NCBI RefSeq assembly: GCF_000231385.2 | Contig: NC_018515.1 | Span: 3,740,501-3,804,500 of the forward strand | Direction: 5' to 3' | Origin: Desulfosporosinus meridiei DSM 13257 | Lineage (GTDB): Bacteria; Bacillota; Desulfitobacteriia; Desulfitobacteriales; Desulfitobacteriaceae | Length of the DNA: 64,000 nt | Shown: positions 16,425-25,591 of the stretch, piece by piece | Layout: every line of letters starts with the position of its first letter | Numbering within the stretch: the first letter of the stretch is position 1 | Notes under the pieces: generated by a model | Told to the model about the DNA's origin: nothing | Seen by the model: the letters and a program-made list of their open reading frames with translations, nothing else | The model's database searches: none | Position numbers and translations under genes: made by a program

Positions 16425-17537
16425 TTAAAAGAGCCATAGAACAACCACTAATGAAAGTGCAGCCTTCAGGAAACCCGCTACAGAGCCGATAACCAGTGGA
16501 GTTCCTCCGGCTTTTCTCATTTCAGCAAAGGAGATTTGCAAGCCTAAGCCAGTAAGACCGATGGAGAAGAACCAGCTGTAAATGTCACGAAATGCTTTCA
16601 GATCTGGCGATACAGGATGAGTGGGACCAAAAGCACCGAAGGAAGTTAAGGTAACTGTTGCGATAAAACCAAGCACGAACAACGGAAATTTGCTAAAGAA
16701 GGTTTTCCCTGCGCTAGCTGCTGTTTCTACGGTTTTGTCATCAGACATACGAGCATAAAGAATCGTGATTAGCAGAACAACTAAAGGCAAGAACACAACA
16801 CGGGTTAAGTTGTAGATTTCGCCTACTTTTAAGCTAATGGAAGGAACATCAGCGGTTCCGGGGTCAAAGGCCAGGGCCGCCGCTAATACTTGTCCAGAGT
16901 TTAAGATGCCGGTACCAGCCCACATTCCGAACTGCTCAGGGGTCAATCCCATTAAGTGTCCCAGGATTGGGAAGGTAAATAGACAAACGATTCCAAATGA
17001 TAGAATTGTGGCGATTGAGTAGGCTATATCTTCCCCTCTGGCTTTTACTGCAGGAGCAACAGCGACGATGGCGGATACACCGCATACACCGGCGCCGGCA
17101 GCCAGACAAGCTGCAGAACCGGGATCCATATTGTATTTCTTACCGAGCCACATGGTGAAAATAATTGTTGAAAACATGAATGTTGCAATTAATAAGATCG
17201 AAGTTGAACCCAACGTAGCTAATTCGGCTAAACTATAAAGTGATCCCAGTAGAATAACACCCATTTTAATGAATATACGGGATGTTTTCACACCCGCCTG
17301 AGCCCAAGAAGGAATTCCGATAGTATTTCGAATCACCATTCCAATGATAATTACAATAATAACGTGGTTAATCTTCAGTACATCTCCTAAGAATTTGGAG
17401 TTAGTTTTAATCCATCCTTCTAGACCAGCCCACTCACCACCTAAAGTTTTTGTCCCCATGGCTAACAAAGCAATAACAAACATAAATAAAAGTCCGGGTA
17501 AAACTTTAATCCATTTACTAGCTGTGCTTTCGTTCAC
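16425..17537 (-). CDS. YeiH-family (UPF0324) putative sulfate exporter, copy 1
   Basis: This 370-residue membrane protein has about ten helices and the Cons_hypoth698/YeiH signatures GSAACLAAGAGVCGVSAIVAVAPAV (loop around residue 140) and GLTGLGLQI near the end. Members are annotated as putative sulfate exporters and some are linked to taurine, sulfite or sulfonate metabolism; transport of an anion is inferred. GTG 17537 follows AAAGGAGG. It is the first gene of an operon with the 37-residue protein and the stress protein. A sigma-54 promoter is predicted about 110 bases upstream, and the NtrC-type regulator gene ends 485 bases upstream on the same strand. Confidence 0.88.
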   Translation of the reverse strand: MNESTASKWIKVLPGLLFMFVIALLAMGTKTLGGEWAGLEGWIKTNSKFLGDVLKINHVIIVIIIGMVIRNTIGIPSWAQAGVKTSRIFIKMGVILLGSLYSLAELATLGSTSILLIATFMFSTIIFTMWLGKKYNMDPGSAACLAAGAGVCGVSAIVAVAPAVKARGEDIAYSIATILSFGIVCLFTFPILGHLMGLTPEQFGMWAGTGILNSGQVLAAALAFDPGTADVPSISLKVGEIYNLTRVVFLPLVVLLITILYARMSDDKTVETAASAGKTFFSKFPLFVLGFIATVTLTSFGAFGPTHPVSPDLKAFRDIYSWFFSIGLTGLGLQISFAEMRKAGGTPLVIGSVAGFLKAALSLVVVLWLF

Positions 17538-17647
17538 AAAAAATACCTCCTTTAAAAATTGACACTTCTTTTCTTATTCTTGTCTAAATAACTTTACTTT
17601 ACAGCACCTACTTTCAATTTTGGTTTGATTAGTGTCACCAGATTCCA

Positions 17648-17665
17648 TTGCAATCCTTATACCAA
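17648..17665 (-). promoter_or_regulatory. Predicted sigma-54 promoter of the yeiH operon
   Basis: The minus strand reads TTGGTATAAGGATTGCAA. GG and GC are separated by exactly ten bases and the -12 element TTGCA is intact (consensus TGGCACG-N4-TTGCA). Transcription would start near 17636, giving a leader of about 100 bases. Confidence 0.6.
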
Positions 17666-17970
17666 TATTTCATAAGATCTATTAAAATATTCTATAATTA
17701 GTCCCTATCCGTAAGGATATTTCTTTGGTTAAATAGGGGTTTTAGGTTGTTTTTCCGGTATTAATTCCCTTTAAAGCTTGAACCTTGGATTAATAAGCCA
17801 ATTTCAGAGGACTTCTACAGTCTGTAGAAATAAGTACTTTCTATGGATAAATTGTTTAAAAAGAAAACAAAGGATCGAAGGCCATTGTTATAAGCAATAA
17901 TATTATTGTATTTCTATCCATACGATTGCCATCTATTAATTTTTTGCTGACATTGCTTATAGCCTCAACA

Positions 17971-18028
17971 TGACATAATGTCACAGTGACACATTGTCAC
18001 GGAAGAAACCGTGACAATGTGTCACTGT
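17971..18028. promoter_or_regulatory. Palindrome array, likely enhancer for the NtrC-type regulator
   Basis: TGACATAATGTCA (17971-17983), TGACACATTGTCA (17987-17999) and TGACAATGTGTCA (18012-18024) are TGACA-N3-TGTCA dyads in a row. The last two are also arms of a 20-base-pair perfect inverted repeat with a six-base loop (17983-18028). The array overlaps the stop codon of the regulator gene and lies about 340-390 bases upstream of the predicted sigma-54 start, a normal enhancer distance. No T-run follows on the minus strand, so it is not a typical terminator. Confidence 0.6.
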
Positions 18029-19452
18029 ATAATGTCGTCATTACCATAGGATTCGATTTTACGGTATAGATTTCTGACACTAATACCAAGAAGCTTTGCT
18101 GCTTGTGCTCTATTACCCTCTACTAACTTGAGTGTAGAAAGAATGTATAGTCTTTCTACCTCTTCAAGCACGGGGTAACCTTGTTTTTGAATTTGTGATA
18201 GACATTGCACAAATTCTGATTCATATACTTTTTCCTGCTCACTCAGGGCTCTTTCTTGAAGAGTACCTTTATATTTCTCCGGCCATATATCTTGTGGATA
18301 AATAACGTTACCAGAGGCCAGAATCTGACCGCGTTTTATTAAATGAGCAAGTTCGCGAATATTACCGGGAAAGTCATAATCTAACAATCTTTCTTTAGAT
18401 TTCTCGGATAATACATAAACAGCCTCGAAACCATCTCCCGGACTCACCGTGGATGTCTTCAGAAAATAATCCGCAAGAAGGAGTATATCGCTCTTACGTT
18501 GGCGAAGAGTCGGAACATCTAAAGAGATAGCATTTAAGCGATAAAATAAATCCTGGCGAAACCTTTCTTGATTCATTTCATTTTTCAAATCCCGGTTAGT
18601 GGCTGCAACAATCCGCACATCAACTTGGCGCAGTCGATTATCTCCCACACGCCTGAATTCCCCGGTTTCCAAAAAGCGCAAGAGTTTAACCTGAATGGAT
18701 AGAGGCATTTCCCCGATTTCATCTAAAAATAGAGTACCTTGATCAGAGATTTCGACAAGACCTATCTTTTTACTTCCTGCTCCGGTAAATGCACCTTTTT
18801 CATGGCCAAAAAGTTCACTTTCAATGAGAGTTTCGGGAATTGCGCCACAGTTTATGGGGATGAAAGCATGGTCAGCACGGTTACTCCAAAGATGAACAGC
18901 ACGAGCGATAAGTTCTTTGCCACTCCCACTTTCTCCTCTAATAAGAACAGATTCATCACTCTGGGCTACTTTCCTAGTAATCGCTAAAAGGTCTTGTATT
19001 AAAGGGCTTTCCCCTATGATCTCTATTCCTGGGGCTTGACGATTGAGAACTTCACGCAGGCCTTTGTTTTCAACTAGTAATTTTCGTTGATCACAGGCTT
19101 TTTGAAGAGATATTTCCAGTTCTGCTAAATTACAAGGTTTAGTCAGATAATCAAAGGCACCTAACTTCATTGCCTCAATCGCTGATTCAATGGTTCCATG
19201 CCCAGTTAGCATAATGATTTGCACATCCGGCTGCTGGACTTTGATTTGTTCCAGTAAATCAAGTCCGTTGCCATCAGGCAGCTTTAAGTCTAGAAGAACC
19301 CCGTCGAAAAGATTTTCATTACAAAGTTCTAAACCCCCTTGAATTGTTCCTGTTTCGAAGACCTCATACCCTTTTCGTCTTAATCGTTTGCTAATGACGG
19401 AACGCAACTCAGCTTCATCGTCAAGGATCAGTATTCGATGTTTATATATCAA
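18022..19452 (-). CDS. NtrC-family sigma-54-dependent response regulator
   Basis: The 476-residue activator has three parts: a receiver domain (Asp11-Asp12, phospho-Asp55), an AAA+ domain with Walker A GESGSGKE and the sigma-54 contact loop GAFTGA, and a C-terminal Fis-type helix-turn-helix ([20 protein letters not shown]). It should activate sigma-54 RNA polymerase when phosphorylated by the kinase encoded just upstream. The TTG start at 19452 follows AGGTGG, which is embedded in the last codons of the kinase gene (3-base gap). Its most likely target is the yeiH operon directly downstream. Confidence 0.93.
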   Translation of the reverse strand: MIYKHRILILDDEAELRSVISKRLRRKGYEVFETGTIQGGLELCNENLFDGVLLDLKLPDGNGLDLLEQIKVQQPDVQIIMLTGHGTIESAIEAMKLGAFDYLTKPCNLAELEISLQKACDQRKLLVENKGLREVLNRQAPGIEIIGESPLIQDLLAITRKVAQSDESVLIRGESGSGKELIARAVHLWSNRADHAFIPINCGAIPETLIESELFGHEKGAFTGAGSKKIGLVEISDQGTLFLDEIGEMPLSIQVKLLRFLETGEFRRVGDNRLRQVDVRIVAATNRDLKNEMNQERFRQDLFYRLNAISLDVPTLRQRKSDILLLADYFLKTSTVSPGDGFEAVYVLSEKSKERLLDYDFPGNIRELAHLIKRGQILASGNVIYPQDIWPEKYKGTLQERALSEQEKVYESEFVQCLSQIQKQGYPVLEEVERLYILSTLKLVEGNRAQAAKLLGISVRNLYRKIESYGNDDIIQ

Positions 19453-19455
19453 TGT

Positions 19456-21588
19456 TTAACCACCTTTATAAGCAGGCAAAGTAATACTCACAGTAGTCCC
19501 TTTACCTTCAGTACTTTCTATAATTAGACGTCCATTCATTCGCTGGATAATCCCATAACTAACGAACAAACCCAGACCTGTCCCTTGACCCACCGGTTTG
19601 GTAGTGAAAAAGGGATTAAAGACACTTTTTAATTGATTTTGGGGGATACCCTGACCATTGTCTTTTACTATAAAGTAAATACTGCCATCAATGCGACAAC
19701 TCTCTATTTCAACTTGGGAATTAGTTGGTGAAGCGTCCAGAGCATTTGATAAAATATTTAAGACTACTTGTTGCCATTCATTTTCATTACCTGCAATATA
19801 CAGGCCAGGGTTCAGCTTTCTTTTAAGAGTTATAAATTTTTGCTTTGCTTTATATTCTAAAAGTTTGATCACCTGAGAACTTACCGCTCCAATATCCATC
19901 ATGCTAAAGGAATGCTGTCGCTTGCGTGAAAATTGCAAGAGGCCATCCGTGATCTGCTTACAACGAACAATTTGCTCCGAAGTAATTCTCAAGCTCTCTT
20001 TGATTTCGTCAATGTCAACTTTATTTGGTTCTTCATTTAAGCAATCCAACAGGTCCTCACTATAGGCTGATACTATCGCTAAGGGATTATTAATTTCATG
20101 AGCAATTCCTGATGCTAGAAGCCCTAGTGTTGCCATTTTATCCGTTTCAATAACTCTGGACTCCATCTCAACCTGTTGTGTGACGTCTTCCAGTATAACT
20201 AGGTATACCGCTCCTTCACTATTCTCACTTGGGATTTGATAGTGTAATTGCCTAAGATATTTCCGTTCTCCGTCAAAAACGAAGGGGTTCACTCGTCCAC
20301 TTTGGAGAAATGAACAATCAAAGTCTTCTTCACTCTGCACAATGTCTTCGCAGGAAAGATTAAAGTAATTTGTCTCACCAAACCATTCCGCAAAGGTTGG
20401 GTTCCACCAAATAATTTGTTTTTGGCCATTCAACAAAACCATTCCTGCCCCAATGCCATCAACGACTGTTCTTAAAAGCTCCTTTTCCGCTTTAATATTT
20501 TGATTCTTTTTATCTAACATTGCCATAAGTTGCTTAAACGAGTAGGCTAGTCTACCAATTTCATCTTGAGATGAATAGGAAATATCAGCTTGTAAATCTC
20601 CCGTTACCTTAATCTTTTTGACTTGGGTTTCCAGGTCTTCTATGGGCTGTACAAGCTTTAATCCAAAAACAATACTTAGTATCGTCACCACCGCAATGGT
20701 AAGGAATAAAACTCCCCCTAAATTCCTGGCAAGTTCATAAATCGGCTCGTATGCTTCTATAACAGGCTGCTCGATAAAAACTCCCCAATTAGGTTTATCC
20801 ACCCGAGCAAACGACCCAATGACTTTCCCTCCTTGATCACCTGTGTACTCATTAGGAGGCTCTTCTCCAGTCAAAAAACTACTGACCGCTGGATTTTTTC
20901 TGATATCCTTTTGGCTTAAAACCCTGCTAAAATCCGTATGACCAATTAAAGAACCCTCTTCATCGACAAAAAAGACATACCCCTTATGTCCTATACGAGT
21001 ATCTATATATTGATTAATCATTAGTTTTAAATCAGCCTTAGCTTGAAGATATCCCAGGTGTTCACGAGTTTGAGTATCCCTTATTCCTAATGTTATAAAA
21101 AATTGCGGTCGTCGATCTTTAGAAAAAAAAACATCACTCACAGAGTAGTGTTCAGGCATTGTTTCCGGTCCTACGTAGTCAGCATTTGAAACAATACCAT
21201 CTGTTATAACTTCCCTCCTGGAGACTTGAACTAAGATATTTAAATTTTTATCCAATATCTTAATATCTTCTAAATAGGGTTCCTGACGCAATACAATATT
21301 TAGGATTCCCTCTTGTTCTTTATCCTTGCCTTTAATCAGGACAGTGGAGTTTACATCGGTAAGATTAGCTAAACTCTCTACAATATTTGTAATTGAAACC
21401 TGAAGCTTTGTGGCTATAACCATAGTCTTTTGTATGTTTTGTTCTCTAATACTATCTTTAAACTTGTACCTTACAGTGTTAAAAGTAGTCAAGGAAATAA
21501 ACACCATGGGGATGATTGACATTAAAATTCCAAATACTAAAACTCTAGTTTTAATACGCTGATTCCAAAGCGTCTTTCCCGCTTTCAC
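19456..21588 (-). CDS. Membrane sensor histidine kinase (dCache-HAMP-PAS)
   Basis: The 710 residues contain, in order, a membrane helix (about 14-34), a large extracytoplasmic Cache-type sensor (about 40-280, with DFSRVLSQKDIRKNPAVSSF), a second helix (about 290-312), HAMP, a PAS domain (about 370-470), the dimerisation helix with phospho-His in SGIAHEINNPLA, and the ATPase (DNGQGIP, GTGLGLFVSYGI). It is the partner of the NtrC-type regulator. Its start overlaps the stop of the binding-protein gene by four bases (ATGA), so translation is coupled and the binding protein may present a ligand to the Cache domain. Confidence 0.92.
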   Translation of the reverse strand: MKAGKTLWNQRIKTRVLVFGILMSIIPMVFISLTTFNTVRYKFKDSIREQNIQKTMVIATKLQVSITNIVESLANLTDVNSTVLIKGKDKEQEGILNIVLRQEPYLEDIKILDKNLNILVQVSRREVITDGIVSNADYVGPETMPEHYSVSDVFFSKDRRPQFFITLGIRDTQTREHLGYLQAKADLKLMINQYIDTRIGHKGYVFFVDEEGSLIGHTDFSRVLSQKDIRKNPAVSSFLTGEEPPNEYTGDQGGKVIGSFARVDKPNWGVFIEQPVIEAYEPIYELARNLGGVLFLTIAVVTILSIVFGLKLVQPIEDLETQVKKIKVTGDLQADISYSSQDEIGRLAYSFKQLMAMLDKKNQNIKAEKELLRTVVDGIGAGMVLLNGQKQIIWWNPTFAEWFGETNYFNLSCEDIVQSEEDFDCSFLQSGRVNPFVFDGERKYLRQLHYQIPSENSEGAVYLVILEDVTQQVEMESRVIETDKMATLGLLASGIAHEINNPLAIVSAYSEDLLDCLNEEPNKVDIDEIKESLRITSEQIVRCKQITDGLLQFSRKRQHSFSMMDIGAVSSQVIKLLEYKAKQKFITLKRKLNPGLYIAGNENEWQQVVLNILSNALDASPTNSQVEIESCRIDGSIYFIVKDNGQGIPQNQLKSVFNPFFTTKPVGQGTGLGLFVSYGIIQRMNGRLIIESTEGKGTTVSITLPAYKGG

Positions 21589-22595
21589 TGATGGCCTCCT
21601 TGTCCGATAACTTCATCTGCAAAATATATATATGCTTCTTCAAGAGAAATCCCTAATCTTTGCGCAACCTCTAGGTTAACCGTAAAACTTAACTTTTCTG
21701 CTGTTTCAACAGGAATAGACTTCGGAGAATACCCCATCATGATTTTGTGTACCATATGTGCGGTTTGAGCACCTTGATTATAATAAGATGTCCCGTAGGA
21801 AGCAATGCACCCTTTTTCTGCATCACTAGGGTAGACTCCAAATACCGGTACACCCTTTATTAACGCATAATTTGCTATCGCCTTTGTATGGGTTTCCAAA
21901 AATAATCCCGGCATAATAAGGATAGCTTGGCTGGTCTTGCTAATTTCGTTAACGATTCTAGGAATATCTTGTTCTATGGAAATATCATATATTTTATAGC
22001 TAATATTCAACTCCCGCGCAGTCTGCGCAAGACCCGGTTGAGAATCTTGAAATAAATTTGTTCTCTTATCTCCCAGAACCGCAACCTCTTCAACGTGAGG
22101 CATTAACCGTTTAAGCAGATCAAGCCTTTTCGCAATGAGTTCATAATGATAATTATTGAGTCCCGTAACATTTGTCCCCGGGATTACCTCGCTTTCTACT
22201 AAACCAATTGCTATAGGAGAAAGTGCTCCCATAAATATTATCGGCGGGGGATTGTTGAGCTTAGCTACCGTTTTTGACAGAGATCGTGTCTCTCCCTCTC
22301 CAGAAGCAACTAGCACATCAAATTTCTGGGATACTAATTTCTCAGCAAGTTGATCCATTTCTGCGTAGTCATTTGGGGCGGTCATTACCTCGTAAACAAC
22401 ATCTTTACCCTCTTGATAATTTAAGTTACTGAGTTCGTCCCTAAGACCCTCAAACTTCTCTAAACGATCTTCATTCTGAGATAGAACACCGATTCTAACA
22501 ACTTTATCTTCAGCAATTGATACTTTACTCATATAAAAACCCGCTCCGACCAAATACAATATATAAATAAAATAAATAACACGTCCCATATTCAA
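21585..22595 (-). CDS. ABC-type substrate-binding protein (ABC_sub_bind, TrpX-like)
   Basis: This 336-residue two-lobe binding protein (PF04392 type) begins with an N-terminal hydrophobic segment (about residues 4-24) and has no lipobox cysteine, so it is an anchored or secreted protein. The family pattern includes VRIGVLSQNE, VASGEGETRSLSK, PIIFMGALSP and PVFGVYPSDAEKGCIASYG. Relatives bind tryptophan, tyrosine or other small molecules for import. No permease or ATPase gene is nearby. Instead it is the first gene of an operon with a histidine kinase and an NtrC-type regulator, so it probably works as a ligand sensor, not an importer. Confidence 0.87.
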   Translation of the reverse strand: MNMGRVIYFIYILYLVGAGFYMSKVSIAEDKVVRIGVLSQNEDRLEKFEGLRDELSNLNYQEGKDVVYEVMTAPNDYAEMDQLAEKLVSQKFDVLVASGEGETRSLSKTVAKLNNPPPIIFMGALSPIAIGLVESEVIPGTNVTGLNNYHYELIAKRLDLLKRLMPHVEEVAVLGDKRTNLFQDSQPGLAQTARELNISYKIYDISIEQDIPRIVNEISKTSQAILIMPGLFLETHTKAIANYALIKGVPVFGVYPSDAEKGCIASYGTSYYNQGAQTAHMVHKIMMGYSPKSIPVETAEKLSFTVNLEVAQRLGISLEEAYIYFADEVIGQGGHQ

Positions 22596-22930
22596 GGCCT
22601 CATCTCAGTTTGAGTTATTATCTTTAATTAAACCCAATAGTTTAAATCTTTCTTCATTGTACCAGAGGAAGGATAATATAGCACCACAGATCATATGTTA
22701 AATATTTCATATAAATCAAAGAAAACTTAACTAATTTCTTGAAATTTTTCCTTATAAACTCAATTAAACTTTTCAATCTATAGTTTAACATTTTTACTTT
22801 AAGGAACTATTAAACGAGTCCTAATACTATTAAACGAAAAGTCTTCCCATTTCCGCTTTTAAACTTTAAAAAAAGAAAGTTTCATCGTCTAACTTTCTTC
22901 TTTCTTCTCAACTATACAATCCCATGTTGA
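22596..22930. other. Promoter region of the sensor operon
   Basis: An AT-rich gap without a gene. It holds a direct repeat ACTATTAAACGA (22806-22817 and 22826-22837), 20 bases apart, i.e. on one face of the helix. Two inverted relatives of the core (ATAGTTTAA) lie near 22627 and 22781. These may be binding sites for a regulator of the binding-protein/kinase operon. Confidence 0.4.
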
Positions 22931-22976
22931 AAACAGCTCCCTTAAAGGCCCAATAAGCACTCTAAGGGAGCTGTTT
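22931..22976 (-). terminator. Terminator of BMP transporter operon 1
   Basis: A perfect 14-base stem, AAACAGCTCCCTTA/TAAGGGAGCTGTTT, 25 bases past the ATPase stop codon. Confidence 0.75.
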
Positions 22977-23000
22977 CAATCTTCTACTTTCGGAAAAATT

Positions 23001-24530
23001 CTAGTTCAGCAACTGAGCATCCTCGGCAATACCTGCCATCAGTAGGCCCATAGTACGTTCATCAGCTTGCTCAACAGGCATAACCTTCATAATTTTCCCT
23101 TCGTACAGTACCGCAATGTTATCACAAATACTAGTCAATTCCTCAAGATCCTCAGAAATTAACAAGATTCCAACACCATTGCTTCGGGCCTCTAAGAGTT
23201 TGCTGTGTAAGTATTCAGTCGCCCCAATATCCAACCCTCTTGTCGGATAAGCTGCTACCAAGGCAACTGGGTTACGGGTTATTTCCCTAGCCAGCACTAC
23301 CCTTTGGATGTTACCTCCAGATAGTCTTGCCGTAGGGGTTTCTAAGTCCGGTGTTTTGATGCCGTACTTTTCCACTTGTGAAGAACTATGAGACATAATT
23401 GCTTGGTTTTGGAGAAGTGAATACTTGGCAAAGGGCGACCGGTGATGATCCTTTAGAATGAGGTTTTCCCAGATACTAAAGGAAGGAATAGTTCCCACAT
23501 GAATTCTATCCTCTGGGATATAGCCAAGACCTTGCTCTATAATTCCAGCTGGCAACATATTAGTGCTGTCTTGACCGTTCAGTGAGATATTGCCAGAACT
23601 GATTTTTCTCAAACCTGCAATTACTTCCGCAAGCTCTTTTTGTCCATTTCCTGATACTCCGGCTATTCCCAATATTTCATTTTCTCTTATCTGAAGTGAT
23701 ACTCCTGCCAAAGCTTCAGATCCCTTATCTCCTTTTGCATGAACCTGCTCAAGTTCTAAGACAATCTTTCCCGGAGAATAGTTACCATCTCTTCTACAGG
23801 GAGCCATTTCTCTCCCTACCATTAACTTGGCTAACTCTTCTTGAGTGGTTTCTTGAGTTTTGACATTTGAACATACTACCCCATCTCTCAATACAGTAAC
23901 TCTGTCACTTATTGCCATAACCTCATTAAGTTTATGACTAATCAAAATTATTGAGTTTCCCAATTGAGCCATGTTTTTCAACAGTAAGATCAATTCATTA
24001 GATTCCTGGGGCGTAAGTACCGCAGTGGGCTCATCAAGAATTAACAGGTTTGCTCCTCTGTAAAGCGCTTTTATAATCTCTACACGCTGTTGTTCCCCTA
24101 CACTTAGCTGCCAGACAAAGGCATCAGGATTAATTGCTAAACCATATCTATCGGTAATCTCTTTAATTCTTTTGGCAGCCGTTTTTAAATCCACAAAGAA
24201 TTTTTTGGATAACCCTAGAATTACATTTTCACAGACGGTTAGAGTGGGAACCAACATAAAATGTTGATGCACCATGCCGATCCCCAGCTCGATAGCTTCA
24301 CTTGGCGAATTAATCCTGACTTGTTTACCGTTAAGCAAAATCTCACCAGCGTCAGGTTGATAAAGACCGTAGAGGATATTCATCAGAGTGGTTTTCCCTG
24401 CTCCGTTTTCGCCAAGAATGGCCAGTACCTCACCCGCTTCTAGTTGGATATTGACCCTATTGTTACTTAGGACTCCAGGAAAACGCTTAGTGATTCCAGA
24501 CATCTCTAATTGTTTAATCTTTTCAACCAT
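23001..24530 (-). CDS. BMP-type nucleoside ABC importer, double ATPase (system 1)
   Basis: The 509-residue protein has two fused ATPase domains, as in NupO/YufO and RbsA. The first has Walker A GENGAGKTT, LSVGEQQR as signature and ILDEPTAVLTP. The second has a degenerate P-loop (GVSGNGQKE), signature LSGGNIQR and a changed Walker B region (ALVAAYPTRGLD). This asymmetry is normal for the family. It should energise the two permeases encoded upstream in the operon, importing nucleosides or related compounds. It is the last gene of a four-gene operon and starts 13 bases after the binding protein. Confidence 0.92.
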   Translation of the reverse strand: MVEKIKQLEMSGITKRFPGVLSNNRVNIQLEAGEVLAILGENGAGKTTLMNILYGLYQPDAGEILLNGKQVRINSPSEAIELGIGMVHQHFMLVPTLTVCENVILGLSKKFFVDLKTAAKRIKEITDRYGLAINPDAFVWQLSVGEQQRVEIIKALYRGANLLILDEPTAVLTPQESNELILLLKNMAQLGNSIILISHKLNEVMAISDRVTVLRDGVVCSNVKTQETTQEELAKLMVGREMAPCRRDGNYSPGKIVLELEQVHAKGDKGSEALAGVSLQIRENEILGIAGVSGNGQKELAEVIAGLRKISSGNISLNGQDSTNMLPAGIIEQGLGYIPEDRIHVGTIPSFSIWENLILKDHHRSPFAKYSLLQNQAIMSHSSSQVEKYGIKTPDLETPTARLSGGNIQRVVLAREITRNPVALVAAYPTRGLDIGATEYLHSKLLEARSNGVGILLISEDLEELTSICDNIAVLYEGKIMKVMPVEQADERTMGLLMAGIAEDAQLLN

Positions 24531-24542
24531 TCAATTCACCTA

Positions 24543-25562
24543 TTATTTCTTAGGTAGTTCCACCTTTAGTTTTCCGCTAATAATCTCTTGTTTAGCCGTT
24601 TCTACAGCAGCCTTTACTTCAGCTGGAACTTTATCAGCTAATTTTTCGTTGTACTTAAACTCAATAGTTCCATCAGCTAAGGTCAGGGTCAAGTGTTGTC
24701 CGCCCAGTGTACCTTGCTTTCTCAGGTCAATTATTTTGTTCACTACTTTTTCCCAATGATAAACTTGGGAAGCTAATACGTGGTCAGGAGCAATACTGCT
24801 TTGATCCATGTCTGTCGAAAGCCAATAGTTTCCTTTTGTTTCACCAATAGCTCTGACAGCTCCTACAGCTTGCTGTGAAGAACCTGTAATAATATCTGCA
24901 CCAGCACTCATCTGAGTCTTGGCGAGATTACCAGCTCCCACAATGTCATTGAACGAGCCCGTATAGGCTATTCGGGTTTGAACATCAGCTTTACCCTTAG
25001 CGACACCTTGCTGAACACCATAATTATACTTAACAGCATCTCCAGACTCCACTGGCCCAACGATTCCAACAACTCCTGATTTAGTCATTTTTGCTGCCAA
25101 AATTCCCAAGAGGTAGCCTCCCTCTTGCGCTTGGGGATCATAGGCAAAAATGTTCAGTTGAGTCGCAAAACCGGTTCCATAAGCAAAGGTTGTTTTGGGG
25201 AAGTCCTTAGCTATATCGTTTAAAACACTTTGGTACTGAGAACCATGAGCAAAAATAATTTCATACCCTTGAGTTGCATACTGACGGATAGCTGCCCCAG
25301 CATCCACAGCATTACCAAGTTTTTCACTAATTGCAACTTCGACTTTGTCTTCACCCATACTTTTCTGTACAGCTTTTAAACCCTCAACCATGGATTGGCC
25401 CCAAGCCATATCATCAACAGTAGCAGGAAGTACAAGAGCAATACGGATTTTTTGTGCGTCGGTTTTCTGGGGAGTTGTTTCAGCAGCTGGCTTGGCAGCA
25501 CAACCTGTAAAGGCTAACATAGTAAGTGCAGCCAAAATAAGAGATAATACCTTTTTCTTCAA
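24543..25562 (-). CDS. BMP-family lipoprotein, nucleoside-binding (system 1)
   Basis: The 339-residue lipoprotein has a signal with LAFTGC before the lipid-modified cysteine, then a BMP/PnrA binding fold (KIRIALVLPATVDDMAWGQS, EIIFAHGSQYQ, GIVGPVES). It should capture a purine nucleoside or similar ligand outside the membrane. TTG 25562 is preferred: AAGGAGG is eight bases upstream, and the longer frame from 25595 would place that site inside the gene. The overlap with the permease gene (which ends at 25592) then disappears, leaving a 29-base gap. Confidence 0.9.
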   Translation of the reverse strand: MKKKVLSLILAALTMLAFTGCAAKPAAETTPQKTDAQKIRIALVLPATVDDMAWGQSMVEGLKAVQKSMGEDKVEVAISEKLGNAVDAGAAIRQYATQGYEIIFAHGSQYQSVLNDIAKDFPKTTFAYGTGFATQLNIFAYDPQAQEGGYLLGILAAKMTKSGVVGIVGPVESGDAVKYNYGVQQGVAKGKADVQTRIAYTGSFNDIVGAGNLAKTQMSAGADIITGSSQQAVGAVRAIGETKGNYWLSTDMDQSSIAPDHVLASQVYHWEKVVNKIIDLRKQGTLGGQHLTLTLADGTIEFKYNEKLADKVPAEVKAAVETAKQEIISGKLKVELPKK

Positions 25563-25591
25563 TTTTTTCTCCTCCTTCAATTTTATTATGA

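Noticed and set aside
17983-18028. 20-bp hairpin as simple terminator of the NtrC-type gene
   Set aside because: No T-run follows on the minus strand, and it consists of repeated TGACA/TGTCA dyads, so an enhancer reading is better.
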